60,866 nucleotides of DNA from CAYUXF01 sp964448755 (GTDB lineage Bacteria > Margulisbacteria > Termititenacia > Termititenacales > CAYUXF01): the NCBI GenBank assembly GCA_964448755.1, contig CAYUXF010000001.1:1-60866 (forward strand), read 5' to 3'. Below are positions 49,743 to 58,759 of the stretch, piece after piece. Made by a program: the position numbers and the translations under genes. The notes under the pieces are model-generated. The model ran no database searches. It had not been told where the DNA came from and saw only the letters and a list, made by a program, of their open reading frames with translations. Each line of letters begins with the position of its first letter. Positions within the stretch are counted from its first letter, which is position 1.

Positions 49743-52211
49743 TTAGGCCTCACTGACCACTTTCTCATTGATCATGTCCGCCACGGCATCTTCGACGCCG
49801 CCTTTACCTAAAACAACCTCGACTTTAGCGTCTTTTTCCTGTACCGGAATAATATTGCCTTTTATTTCCTGGCCATTAACAATTAATTTAACAACCCCTT
49901 TGCAGACATGCGCTGGGTTCTTAACCACAATATCATAATTTACACCGCGGAACTTTCTCTTAACAGAAAAGCCATCCCAGGCAGAAGGGATACAAGGATT
50001 GATCTGTAAGCCGTTAAAAGCAGGATTAACACCAAGAATATATCTTGTCGCCGCAGTATATGTCCACGCAGAAGTGCCGGAAAGCCAGCTGTTGCGGCCA
50101 AGACCAAATTTTGGGTGCTCATCGCCAAGAATATTCTGCGGATAGTTATAAGGAGCTGCTTCAAAAATATCAATAATATCATTTTTAGCCGCCGGATTGA
50201 TCTGGTTATAATACTGATAAGCTCTTTCGCCGTTGCCGACAATGGTTTCAGCGATCATCACCCACGGATTAGCATGTAAGAAAATACCGCCGTTCTCTTT
50301 GGCTCCCGGCGGATAAGTTGTCACGCCACCCTTGCGCCAGTCAAAGCCGTTATAACCAGGCCAGGAAAGTTTAATACCATATTTAGTGTTAAGTTTCTCA
50401 TTAACAGAATTCAGTGCTGTCTCTGCTCGCTCTCTGGTAGCAAAACCGGAAAGCACCGGCCAAGACTGACCATTAGTATAAATTTTACCTTCGCTGTTTT
50501 GATCTGAACCAATGGGCTCGCCATTCTCTTCAAAATAACGAATATACCATTTGCCGTCCCAGGCACATTTATTGACAACTTCTTTCATTGACTGGTGATA
50601 GTCTCTGTATTTCTCAGTCAAGTCTTTGTCTTTTAAAGCGACCGCCAGATCGATCATTTCCCGCAGAGCTCGGCCATAGAGATTGGCAATAAAAACCGAC
50701 TCGGCATTGCCTTTTAAATTGACCGTATCGTTCCAATCAGCAAAACCCAGAAGCGGCAGACCATGCTGGCCGACATTATTTTTAGTAAACTCTATTGATC
50801 TCTTTAGATGTTCAAAAACAGTTCCTTCTTCCACGGGCTGTTCTTTTTTATCTTTTTCATAGAAAGGGATAGTCTCGTTAAGAAAATCAAGATCACCAGT
50901 CTCTTTAATATAAGCGCAAACCGATAAAATGATCCAGAGATGATCATCGCCATAATATTTATGACCTTCTTCTTCACGCGAATCGCCTTCATTGGCGATC
51001 ATGGTCAACGGATTAAACTGATGCATTGCCGAACCGTTAATTTTTTGAACACGCAACAGTTTTTTGATCAGCTCTTTAGCTTCTGCAGGAATACTAGAAA
51101 TAACACCGAGAACATCCTGCGAAGAATCTCTAAAGCCAATACCACGGGCGCCAAGACCAAGCTGGTAAAGCGATAAATAGCGCGACCAATTCTTTGTAGT
51201 GTGGCACTGACGCGGGTTATGAACATTGACCATTGTATTGAAACTTTCATCCGGCGTCTGGACCTGTAGAGAAGAAAGATATTCCTGCCAAAAATCGCCA
51301 AGTTCTTTTAAGGCCTTTTCTACATTTTTCTCGTCTCTATATTTAACAATAGTAGGCATGGCCTTTTCTACCGAAGCAGCCTGACCAAGCAAGGTAACAA
51401 CTGTTTTGCTTTCATTGGCGGCCAGTTTGCTAAAAGGGATCATTAAAGCGCCGATATTGTCACCGCGCAAAATGTTCTGGCTGGAGAACTCTTTATTCTG
51501 CAAAGCAAGCGGATTCTTAAACGTGCCATACTCATTATCGCCCAGAAAAACTTTTCTATCTGCCTCAAAAGAAGAGATTGGCAAATTAGCAGTAAAATAA
51601 TTGATCTTTGTCTCTTTGCACATAAAAGGATATTGTTTAATTATTTTATTGCCGGTCTCATCGGTATAGAGCTCACTGCACATCGTCTGTGGCACCCAGT
51701 CGGCATTGGTAAACTGCTTTAAAGCATCGGGATGCGTATATTCAACTACTGGAATAACATCAATTTCTTTAGCCTGACCGGAAATATTGGTAACTTTAAT
51801 TCTGCGCAACTCTACCTCACTGCCAACAGGAACAAAAATAGTAGCTTCGGTCCTGATCCCATAGAACTCGGAAATGATCGTTGTATAGCTGAGACCTACA
51901 TGTGTCTCAAAAAGATCATACTTATCTAGTGTTGGAACAAAGAAAGGAGAAAAAACTTTATAAGAACCATCTTCTTGCTTAAAGCGAATATACAGCGTGG
52001 CACCTTTGAAATCAGACGAGGGCATCTGCGGAATATATTTGGTGATACGATTTAATGCCGGATCGCCTTTGCAAAGCAATAAGCCGCCGGTATGATCGAC
52101 AATTCCGCCAAAATTCAGCGTACCGACATAGTTAACCCATTTTACCGGTGTTTTGGGATTCGTTATTACATATTCTTTTTTATTATCATCAAAATAGCCG
52201 TAGTTTGTCAT
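49743..52211 (-). CDS. GH94 phosphorylase (cellobiose or chitobiose phosphorylase-like)
   Basis: The 822-residue inverting phosphorylase splits a disaccharide with phosphate into a sugar-1-phosphate and a free sugar. Order: beta-sandwich (1-270), helical linker, (alpha/alpha)6 barrel with GIGFRDSSQDVLG, the catalytic Asp in LPLLGFADWNDTVN and NNGGIFLHANPW-like GAKENGGIFLHANPWVMIAE, then a C-terminal beta-domain. No signal peptide, so it is cytoplasmic. AAGGAG precedes the ATG. Cellobiose versus chitobiose cannot be decided by eye. A secreted GH5-like gene lies 2.5 kb away. Confidence 0.92.
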   Translation of the reverse strand: MTNYGYFDDNKKEYVITNPKTPVKWVNYVGTLNFGGIVDHTGGLLLCKGDPALNRITKYIPQMPSSDFKGATLYIRFKQEDGSYKVFSPFFVPTLDKYDLFETHVGLSYTTIISEFYGIRTEATIFVPVGSEVELRRIKVTNISGQAKEIDVIPVVEYTHPDALKQFTNADWVPQTMCSELYTDETGNKIIKQYPFMCKETKINYFTANLPISSFEADRKVFLGDNEYGTFKNPLALQNKEFSSQNILRGDNIGALMIPFSKLAANESKTVVTLLGQAASVEKAMPTIVKYRDEKNVEKALKELGDFWQEYLSSLQVQTPDESFNTMVNVHNPRQCHTTKNWSRYLSLYQLGLGARGIGFRDSSQDVLGVISSIPAEAKELIKKLLRVQKINGSAMHQFNPLTMIANEGDSREEEGHKYYGDDHLWIILSVCAYIKETGDLDFLNETIPFYEKDKKEQPVEEGTVFEHLKRSIEFTKNNVGQHGLPLLGFADWNDTVNLKGNAESVFIANLYGRALREMIDLAVALKDKDLTEKYRDYHQSMKEVVNKCAWDGKWYIRYFEENGEPIGSDQNSEGKIYTNGQSWPVLSGFATRERAETALNSVNEKLNTKYGIKLSWPGYNGFDWRKGGVTTYPPGAKENGGIFLHANPWVMIAETIVGNGERAYQYYNQINPAAKNDIIDIFEAAPYNYPQNILGDEHPKFGLGRNSWLSGTSAWTYTAATRYILGVNPAFNGLQINPCIPSAWDGFSVKRKFRGVNYDIVVKNPAHVCKGVVKLIVNGQEIKGNIIPVQEKDAKVEVVLGKGGVEDAVADMINEKVVSEA

Positions 52212-52398
52212 TGCGCTACTCCTTTAATTTTTATGATCGCCTCTTTGCGGCGTAAAAAGAGCCAAGAGTTTAGCACGGATAAAAACCGAAAACAAGACAA
52301 AAATTGTTCAAAATAAAACAATTTTAACTGCCTATTTTCTGTAATTTTTGGCATATTTTTTTCAACTTACCAGCAATATTGCCAATGGGGGAATTCTA

Positions 52399-52542
52399 AT
52401 GAAAACAATTATCAAAGAACTCTATATTAGGAAAATGAGCAAAGCTATTAACACGATCCATACTCGTTGTGAAATAAAAACAAGCAAAGAATGCCGTTTT
52501 CAGAAAACAAAAAAAGAGTTAATTAAAAGTTACTGCGGTTAA
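52399..52542 (+). CDS. possible 47-residue basic small protein
   Basis: ATG 52399 follows a GGGGGA site by 8 bp, of the same G-tract form used by sepF and other genes here. The 47-residue product (MKTIIKELYIRKMSKAINTI and following) is basic with three Cys and no known motif. It converges on ilvE with a 4 bp overlap. Real expression is uncertain. Otherwise this 187 bp gap holds only the GH94 upstream region. Confidence 0.4.
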   Translation: MKTIIKELYIRKMSKAINTIHTRCEIKTSKECRFQKTKKELIKSYCG

Positions 52543-53624
52543 ATAATCTCTGTCCAGCCAAAGGGATCTTCTACTTTACCATACTGTATGCCAGTAAGCT
52601 GGTCATACAATTCACGCGTAAATTTACCGGTCTCTTCATTTTTTAAGACATAATTATTGCCCTTATAGGCGATCTGGCTGACCGGCGAAATTACCGCCGC
52701 TGTCCCTGAACCAAACATCTCTTTAATTTTACCGTCTTTTATGTCGGCAACTATCTGATCAATAGCCAACGCCTCTTCTCTCACCTCTAAACCAAGTTTT
52801 TTAGAGAGCTGGATAACAGAATCTCTAGTAATGCCCGGCAGGATAGAGCCGTTCAGCGCCGAGGTCGCCAGATGATCATTATAAAGAAAGAACAAGTTCA
52901 TAGAGCCGACCTCTTCGATATATTTCATCTCCACACCGTCAAGCCATAAAACCTGATCGTAGCCCTTCTCTACTGCTTTTTTTCCCGGCAACAAAGAAGC
53001 AGCGTAATTGGCGCCAGCCTTAGCCGCACCAAGCCCGCCTCTGACCGCCCGGACATACTGATCTTCAACCATTATCTTGGTCGGGTTAAAACCGTTCTTA
53101 TAATACATGCCGACAGGTGAAAGAATAATATAAAACCAAAAATTATCGGATGATTTAAGTTTTATTAGCGGATCGACACCGATCATGGTAGGGCGGATAT
53201 AAAGAGAGGTCCCCTCTTGCTGCGGCACCCAGTTCTTTTCCAATTCAATTAATTTACGCAGTGAACTGTGGACAAAATCAATATCCAGTGTCGGCATACA
53301 GAGGCGCTCGGCAGAGACATTCATCCGCAAAAAATTATCTTTTGGCCTGAACAAACCTATTTTGCCATCTACGCGATAATAAGCCTTTAACCCTTCAAAT
53401 ATTTCCTGTGCATAGTGCAGAACCATTGTTGCTGGAGAAAGAGAGAAATTCTCAAATTTTTTAATAACAGCGTCATGCCAGCCCGCGGCAGGGGAATATT
53501 CCATTAAGAACATTCTATCGGCAAAAGTCTTGCCAAACTCAAAAGAGCCGCCGCTTTTAACGCCGCCTTTTAACTCACTTTGCGGAATATCGTTTATTTT
53601 TAGCTGTTTAGTTGAAACTGACAT
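52539..53624 (-). CDS. ilvE: branched-chain amino acid aminotransferase
   Basis: The 361-residue PLP fold-type IV enzyme is of the BCAT group with mammalian-like length. The PLP Lys lies in GGLGAAKAGANYAASLLPGK. FEGLKAYYRVDGKIGLFRPK, SLYIRPTMIG and FGSGTAAVISPVSQI are conserved. It makes Leu, Ile and Val from their keto acids. I start at the second ATG (53624), because AAGGAG directly abuts the first ATG (53633) and gives correct 9 bp spacing only to the second. Confidence 0.93.
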   Translation of the reverse strand: MSVSTKQLKINDIPQSELKGGVKSGGSFEFGKTFADRMFLMEYSPAAGWHDAVIKKFENFSLSPATMVLHYAQEIFEGLKAYYRVDGKIGLFRPKDNFLRMNVSAERLCMPTLDIDFVHSSLRKLIELEKNWVPQQEGTSLYIRPTMIGVDPLIKLKSSDNFWFYIILSPVGMYYKNGFNPTKIMVEDQYVRAVRGGLGAAKAGANYAASLLPGKKAVEKGYDQVLWLDGVEMKYIEEVGSMNLFFLYNDHLATSALNGSILPGITRDSVIQLSKKLGLEVREEALAIDQIVADIKDGKIKEMFGSGTAAVISPVSQIAYKGNNYVLKNEETGKFTRELYDQLTGIQYGKVEDPFGWTEII

Positions 53625-53666
53625 AAAAAACATCTCCTTTATTAAGGCTAAAGACTACCGCTATTT

Positions 53667-53692
53667 AAAAAAAACATCAAGTGGTTTGACAT
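53667..53692 (-). terminator. terminator or attenuator hairpin before ilvE
   Basis: On the minus strand a 7 bp stem with two G-U pairs (53692-53686 with 53680-53674) and a 5-base loop is followed by eight T residues. It lies about 42 bp before the ilvE start. It could end the upstream TPR-like gene or attenuate ilvE. The sequence upstream of it (53693-53755) is locally G+C-rich with a further imperfect stem. Confidence 0.4.
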
Positions 53693-53759
53693 CTGTTCTA
53701 ACCGCTGGTATGGCTCGCTGCGTCGCTATCTAACAAACCAAGCCGTACGCTTAAAAAAA

Positions 53760-54524
53760 TTAACCGGCGGCCTCTTCTGCTGATACTTGAGGCAGATCTT
53801 TTTCAACAGGTTTAATTTCCCGGTTGCTATTTTCTAATGCCACTAGGACTTTATTTACCCAGGCTATTTCCGGATACTCACTTTTTAATTGTGTGAGCCG
53901 CTCCTGAACATTAACATCTTTAGACGCTATGGAATATACCGGTATTTTTTCAAACCCAGGCTTGGTTTTAGATCTTAATATTTCTGCCAATAATGGGGAA
54001 ATACGCATTTTAAAGAACATTGTTTCTTTAGAAGTTATTTTGTAAAAATTGTGTTCGTTTTTATCATGTTCTGCCAGTATTGATAAAACGTCTAATAATA
54101 AATAAGTATTGATAGTTACAAATCTATTGTCGTTATTAAATAATTTGGTTGTTATTTCCATAAAACGAATTTTCTTTTCAAGTATATTCAGATTATTTTC
54201 TCTTGTTCTGAGAGAGTTGAGAAAAATATCATGATATTTAGCACGCAGTGATGGATAATAAGGCTCTTTGGCAACAACAGATTTTTTAACTGTTTTGATC
54301 GCTTTAAAAATTAAGTTGGTATCGTTTAGAATATTTTCAAATTCAACATTGAAATGTGACCAGCCAAAATTAAGGACCACTAACTCTAAAAAATCATGGG
54401 CCAGTTCCGGATCTTTTTGGTTTTTTTTATAGGCTTTCATATAAACCAGGAGAGATTCTCGATATTTTTTTTGGCGTCTTAATGTCTGAGCTTGCTCGGA
54501 TAAAGAAATTTGTTTCTTGTTCAT
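53760..54524 (-). CDS. TPR-like helical protein, unknown function
   Basis: The 254-residue cytoplasmic helical protein begins SLSEQAQTLRRQKKYRESLL then VYMKAYKKNQKDPELAHDFL, which is the Tyr/Ala/Asp spacing of a tetratricopeptide repeat. The middle is rich in Asn, Lys and Phe without clear further repeats. ATG 54524 is chosen because the GGGGGG site lies 8-9 bp upstream; the earlier ATG at 54554 has none. No function can be given. Confidence 0.65.
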   Translation of the reverse strand: MNKKQISLSEQAQTLRRQKKYRESLLVYMKAYKKNQKDPELAHDFLELVVLNFGWSHFNVEFENILNDTNLIFKAIKTVKKSVVAKEPYYPSLRAKYHDIFLNSLRTRENNLNILEKKIRFMEITTKLFNNDNRFVTINTYLLLDVLSILAEHDKNEHNFYKITSKETMFFKMRISPLLAEILRSKTKPGFEKIPVYSIASKDVNVQERLTQLKSEYPEIAWVNKVLVALENSNREIKPVEKDLPQVSAEEAAG

Positions 54525-54696
54525 TCTATTGTACCCCCCAATATTTAATGACAAAATTCAATTAACTTATAAACTACTAGAATTTAAACATTTTTTTGCA
54601 AAATTGCCCAGAAAAAATTGTTCGTTTTTTAACAAGATTTTTTTGTTTATCTTTATACTGATCCGGCAGCAACAGCAAAAAACTTACGGCAGAAAA

Positions 54697-56436
54697 TTAT
54701 TGTTGAAAATCTTTCTCCAGAATTTCCAAAAGCGGCTGATATTTAATTAACTCTTGCTCTAGAGCAAAAGGGTTTTTTAAGCGCAGACCAAAATCGTAAC
54801 CCCAGCCATACTTGCCGTTATAACACCAATACGAGTAATTAATATTATGCTTGCCAAAAACTTTTAAAATATCTTTAGTCCATGTTTCGCGGCTGGCCAT
54901 TTCCGCAAAAGCCACCGAACCAAATTCACTGATATAAATTGGCACATTCTGCTCTTTGGCAAAAGAGACAAAATTCTTACTGACCAGTTCGTTTAAATAT
55001 TTAATATCGTATTTGATCTCTTTGCCCTGATACCAGGAGATCCCCACCCATAAGGCATTGCCGTTAGCTGTTTTTATCCAGCACTCCATTTCATATTCAC
55101 AGCCCGGTTTGGGCTCAATATAAAACTGTCTGGGATCAAGTGTCCAGTTGGCTATCTGCTGCGAACGGTTCTCTAAGCTAATACAATATTTGTCATTTAC
55201 ACCTTCTGTTGTTTCTAAACGGTAAGAAGGTATCTTATTTTTATTTCTTTCCAGTTCATACTTTTCAGAATAATAAGTATCCCACCAAATATAGTCGATA
55301 TCCTTATACATTTTTATGCCGTTAATATCGGCAATATCCGGCAAGTAGGGTTTAAAATCAGGGTTGGGGAGACTGAGCTCTATCTTTTCACCCTCCGGCG
55401 TTATTTCATAGACCCGCACCCGGTCAAAATAAAAACGCCCTTTGCCCTGCGCCGCACTCAGCACAGGATTACCATAATCGGCACCAGCTGGCGGCACAAT
55501 ATTGGAAATTTTTACATGAAACCAGCCGCTGGCGGTTTTTTCTACTACCGTATTGCCGCCCTGACTCTCAAGATAATTAGCATACTCATAAGCTATTAAA
55601 GGATACTTGATCCCTTTAACTAAAAACTCGTGCGTATTCTGGTGCGTAAAGTGGATCGGCTCATAAAAGTGATAAGTGTAAACCACATTACCATCATTAA
55701 ACTTTCTTTTGAATTGAATGAACCGCCAGTCAATATTCCGGGTACCGTCGCTATTAAACCCGACCGTCTGGCCAATAGGGTTACAGACAAAGAAAATATG
55801 ATTTTGATCTATCTGCCGCATAGCCTGCAAAAAACCATCTATTTTTTCATACCAGGCTTGTTCTGTCATAACCTCTAAGAGCGGCAGGTTCGGCTCATTA
55901 AAAAATTCCCAGCCAATAATTATTTCTTTATTCGAATATTTTGTTAAAAAATCCTGCCAAAAATTTTCAAATTGTTGCCAGAGAGTTTCATTTTCAAAAA
56001 TAGAGGGCTGCGTCGGGCGGACTGCACCGGCATAACCGGGCGGCACATGCAAATTAACAATGACATGTATTTTATTCTCTTCAAAAATTTTCAGCATTCT
56101 TTCAAAATATTGAAAATTTTTCTCGCGCTGTGGGTTATCAACCGCAAAAAGTTCATAGTTAAAACAGTAGCGGACAGCAGTAACCCCGCTCTTCCTCATA
56201 GCCGCAACATCTTGCACTGAAACACTCCAGCTCAACTCGGTCAGATCAAGCGGCATCTCAACCTGGTTAATATTTTCATTCCAGCGCGAAAATATGCCAT
56301 TCTCCAGGGCATAACCTTTTATTTTAAATTCTTCTTGTGTCTCTTTAAAAACGATTCTATTTTCTGAAACTACTAAAAAAGCGGGCAATACCCCCCAGCA
56401 GAAAATAATAAACAACAATAATTTAATTTTTCTCAT
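54697..56436 (-). CDS. exported GH5-like glycoside hydrolase with inserted beta-domain
   Basis: The 579-residue protein has a signal peptide or anchor (residues 5-21). The clan-A barrel shows SGVTAVRYCFNYELF, IHVIVNLHVPPGY, the acid/base Glu in GWEFFNEPNLP near residue 180, VYTYHFYEPIHFTHQ and the nucleophile Glu in VPIYISEFGSVAFAE near residue 502. About 170-200 residues between the last two strands (roughly 290-470) form a beta-rich insertion resembling a carbohydrate-binding module (GRFYFDRVRVYEITPEG, CEYEMECWIKTANG). Likely a cellulase or mannanase acting outside the inner membrane. Substrate unproven. Confidence 0.82.
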   Translation of the reverse strand: MRKIKLLLFIIFCWGVLPAFLVVSENRIVFKETQEEFKIKGYALENGIFSRWNENINQVEMPLDLTELSWSVSVQDVAAMRKSGVTAVRYCFNYELFAVDNPQREKNFQYFERMLKIFEENKIHVIVNLHVPPGYAGAVRPTQPSIFENETLWQQFENFWQDFLTKYSNKEIIIGWEFFNEPNLPLLEVMTEQAWYEKIDGFLQAMRQIDQNHIFFVCNPIGQTVGFNSDGTRNIDWRFIQFKRKFNDGNVVYTYHFYEPIHFTHQNTHEFLVKGIKYPLIAYEYANYLESQGGNTVVEKTASGWFHVKISNIVPPAGADYGNPVLSAAQGKGRFYFDRVRVYEITPEGEKIELSLPNPDFKPYLPDIADINGIKMYKDIDYIWWDTYYSEKYELERNKNKIPSYRLETTEGVNDKYCISLENRSQQIANWTLDPRQFYIEPKPGCEYEMECWIKTANGNALWVGISWYQGKEIKYDIKYLNELVSKNFVSFAKEQNVPIYISEFGSVAFAEMASRETWTKDILKVFGKHNINYSYWCYNGKYGWGYDFGLRLKNPFALEQELIKYQPLLEILEKDFQQ

Positions 56437-56487
56437 AAAATATTTTTAATCTCGAGATAAATAATAATTTATACTATACTATAAATT

Positions 56488-57738
56488 ATGCTAAGTATAA
56501 AAGTATATTCTAATACTCTGCCACCCGCGCTGGCTAAAAAATTAGAAACTACCATAGAAAACAAAACTTATGTTCTTTACCTAAACAATGAAATCATTGG
56601 CCATGGCCAACTCTTGCTGCACAAAAGTGGTGAGATAGAACTCGCCTATATTGAAATAAAAAAAGAGTTACGCGGACAGCAACTGGGAAAAAGGCTAGTC
56701 AATTTTATGATCTGGAATTCCCCTTTTGAAAAAATAACAGCAACCAGCATCACGCCAGAATTCTTTTTAAAACTGGGATTTACCGTCCAGCCAAAATTCC
56801 CGTCGTTCGTTGATCACAGCAGCCGAGAATGCCGCGAGAACTGCCAGCCACATAAATGCACTTCACTGCTCTTTGAAAAAGCTTCTTTTCTAAAAAAAGC
56901 CAGCGAATACCCGGCGCTACAAAAGAAATACTTCGAACTAATAAAGGGATCAAATACACTGCTAAGTGACTTTTCAATAACTAATAATATAATGTGGGAT
57001 TTTATAGAGAATCATTATTATATAGAAATAGCTGGTTTTGTTTTTTTAGTTGTCTTTCCGTTCGACCACGAACCCTGCTCGTTAATTCCACCCGTTAAAA
57101 ACATTCCAGCTGAAACAATAGAAACATTGTTGAAAAAATTAAAATCAGCAAATATCAAACATATTCGCAGCTTGACCTGTATTAACAAAAATCTTTTTAG
57201 TCATCAGACAGCAACAGAGAACCGCAATAATTTTGATTACCTCTATCTAACCAAAGAATTCGCCTCTTTTGCCGGCAAAAAATTTGAAAAAAAGAGAAAT
57301 CGTTTAAAGAAATTTTTGCGCGATTTTCCTGATTATCAACTGACCAATGTTTTACCACAACACCACCAAGAGATTATCGCTTTTGTCCAAAAAGTTTGCC
57401 CACAACAACAAATAGCGCCAATCTATTGCTCTGAAGTTCTTGGTAGCGGTTTAAAAGAAAATTTATTAGCGGGGTTTTTTGTTACAATTAAAGGGAATAT
57501 AGCCGGTTGTCTTTTTTACAGCGAATCGAACAGCAAAACGATCAATGTCCACTTTGAGTTTATTGATTCCATTTATGACGGCATTGCTCAATTTTTGAAT
57601 AATCAGCTGGGAAAAATGGTCGAACACAAATATGATTTTATTAACCGAGAAATAGATCTAGGATTACCTGGCTTAAGAAAATCTAAATTATCTTATCGTC
57701 CTTATCGCTTGTTAAAAAAATACGACCTGGTTATTTAG
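56488..57738 (+). CDS. GNAT acetyltransferase-like domain fused to DUF2156
   Basis: The 416-residue protein has two parts. Residues 1-125 resemble a GNAT acyltransferase (EIELAYIEIKKELRGQQLGK is the acetyl-CoA loop pattern), followed by a Cys-containing stretch (CRENCQPHKC). Residues about 130-416 are DUF2156, related to the phosphatidylglycerol lysyltransferase catalytic domain: GKKFEKKRNRLKKFLRDFPD and NREIDLGLPGLRKSKLSYRP are its signatures. There is no membrane segment. The fusion could use aminoacyl-tRNA or acyl-CoA donors; the target is unknown. TATACT-like boxes lie just upstream of the ATG. Confidence 0.8.
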   Translation: MLSIKVYSNTLPPALAKKLETTIENKTYVLYLNNEIIGHGQLLLHKSGEIELAYIEIKKELRGQQLGKRLVNFMIWNSPFEKITATSITPEFFLKLGFTVQPKFPSFVDHSSRECRENCQPHKCTSLLFEKASFLKKASEYPALQKKYFELIKGSNTLLSDFSITNNIMWDFIENHYYIEIAGFVFLVVFPFDHEPCSLIPPVKNIPAETIETLLKKLKSANIKHIRSLTCINKNLFSHQTATENRNNFDYLYLTKEFASFAGKKFEKKRNRLKKFLRDFPDYQLTNVLPQHHQEIIAFVQKVCPQQQIAPIYCSEVLGSGLKENLLAGFFVTIKGNIAGCLFYSESNSKTINVHFEFIDSIYDGIAQFLNNQLGKMVEHKYDFINREIDLGLPGLRKSKLSYRPYRLLKKYDLVI

Positions 57739-58729
57739 CTCTAAGTTTATTTACAAAAGGTAACTGGACAATTTTAGCTCTAATTTTTTTATCCCGTATC
57801 TCCACAAAAACCTCATCACCAAGCACTTTATTTTCTACTACTGCCATGGCAATTGGCTCATTTAAGCTTGGAGAAAAAGTACCGGAAGTGACCTCCCCTA
57901 TCTCTTTGTTTTCAGAATCAAACAACAAATAACCCTGACGCGGCACACCGCGCTCTATCATTTTCAAGCCAACAATAGTATCAGATTTCATCGAGCTCCA
58001 TTCATCTTTAAGTTCATGTCCGTAGAGAGGCATCCCCGCTTCTATTCTAAGGGTATCGCGCGCACCAAGACCTATTGGCAGCGCCCCTTCAGAAATGAGC
58101 AGATTCCAAACCTCAACACAGGTCTCCGGCGCCAACATTATTTCAAAGCCTGGCTCTCCAGTGTAACCGGTCCGTGAAATAATACAGTCAATTTCATCTT
58201 CCAACTCTGTCGCGACAAAACCATAGTAAGGGATCTTATCGAGTTCTTCTCTGGTCAACCGCTGTAAAATTTCTTCCGCCTGCGGTCCCTGTAAAGAAAT
58301 AATATGCAAACCCATCATCTCAAAATCGATACCATGTTCTTTGAAAAACGCAATATCTTTTTCAACATTAGAAGCATTAAAAACAGCTAAAAAATTCTCA
58401 TAATCACGATAAACCAAAATATCATCAACTACACCTTCTGTTTTATTAATAATACGATTATATTTTATCCGGCCCTGTTTAATATTATCTATTGGCCGCA
58501 AGAGAACCTGACATTGATTAGCCAGTAACTTCTCAGGGTTATTGCATTTAACAACGCCCATATGGCCAACATCAAAAACTCCTGCATTCTCTCTGACAAA
58601 ACGGTGCTCTTCCATAACGCCCTGCAGATATTGAACAGGCATCTCCCAACCGGCAAAAGGGACCATTTTGGCCTGTAACTTAATATGTTCATCATATAAC
58701 GGAGTTCTTTTTAGTATTGATGACATCAT
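57731..58729 (-). CDS. gcvT: glycine cleavage system T protein (aminomethyltransferase)
   Basis: The 332-residue folate-binding enzyme transfers the aminomethyl carbon of glycine to tetrahydrofolate. Conserved parts: LYDEHIKLQAKMVPFAGWEM, NAGVFDVGHMG, ISLQGPQAEEIL and ISRTGYTGEPGFEIML. It is somewhat shorter than the usual 360 residues at the C-terminus. AGGAG lies just before the paired ATG-ATG. gcvH and gcvP are not in the window. It overlaps the convergent GNAT-DUF2156 gene by 8 bp. Confidence 0.93.
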   Translation of the reverse strand: MMSSILKRTPLYDEHIKLQAKMVPFAGWEMPVQYLQGVMEEHRFVRENAGVFDVGHMGVVKCNNPEKLLANQCQVLLRPIDNIKQGRIKYNRIINKTEGVVDDILVYRDYENFLAVFNASNVEKDIAFFKEHGIDFEMMGLHIISLQGPQAEEILQRLTREELDKIPYYGFVATELEDEIDCIISRTGYTGEPGFEIMLAPETCVEVWNLLISEGALPIGLGARDTLRIEAGMPLYGHELKDEWSSMKSDTIVGLKMIERGVPRQGYLLFDSENKEIGEVTSGTFSPSLNEPIAMAVVENKVLGDEVFVEIRDKKIRAKIVQLPFVNKLRAK

Positions 58730-58759
58730 TGATTCTCCTAGAATTATTTTAATGATCTA

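Noticed and set aside
53530..53733. 67-codon plus-strand open frame over the ilvE 5' end
   Set aside because: Mostly antisense to ilvE codons and its leader, with no ribosome-binding site.
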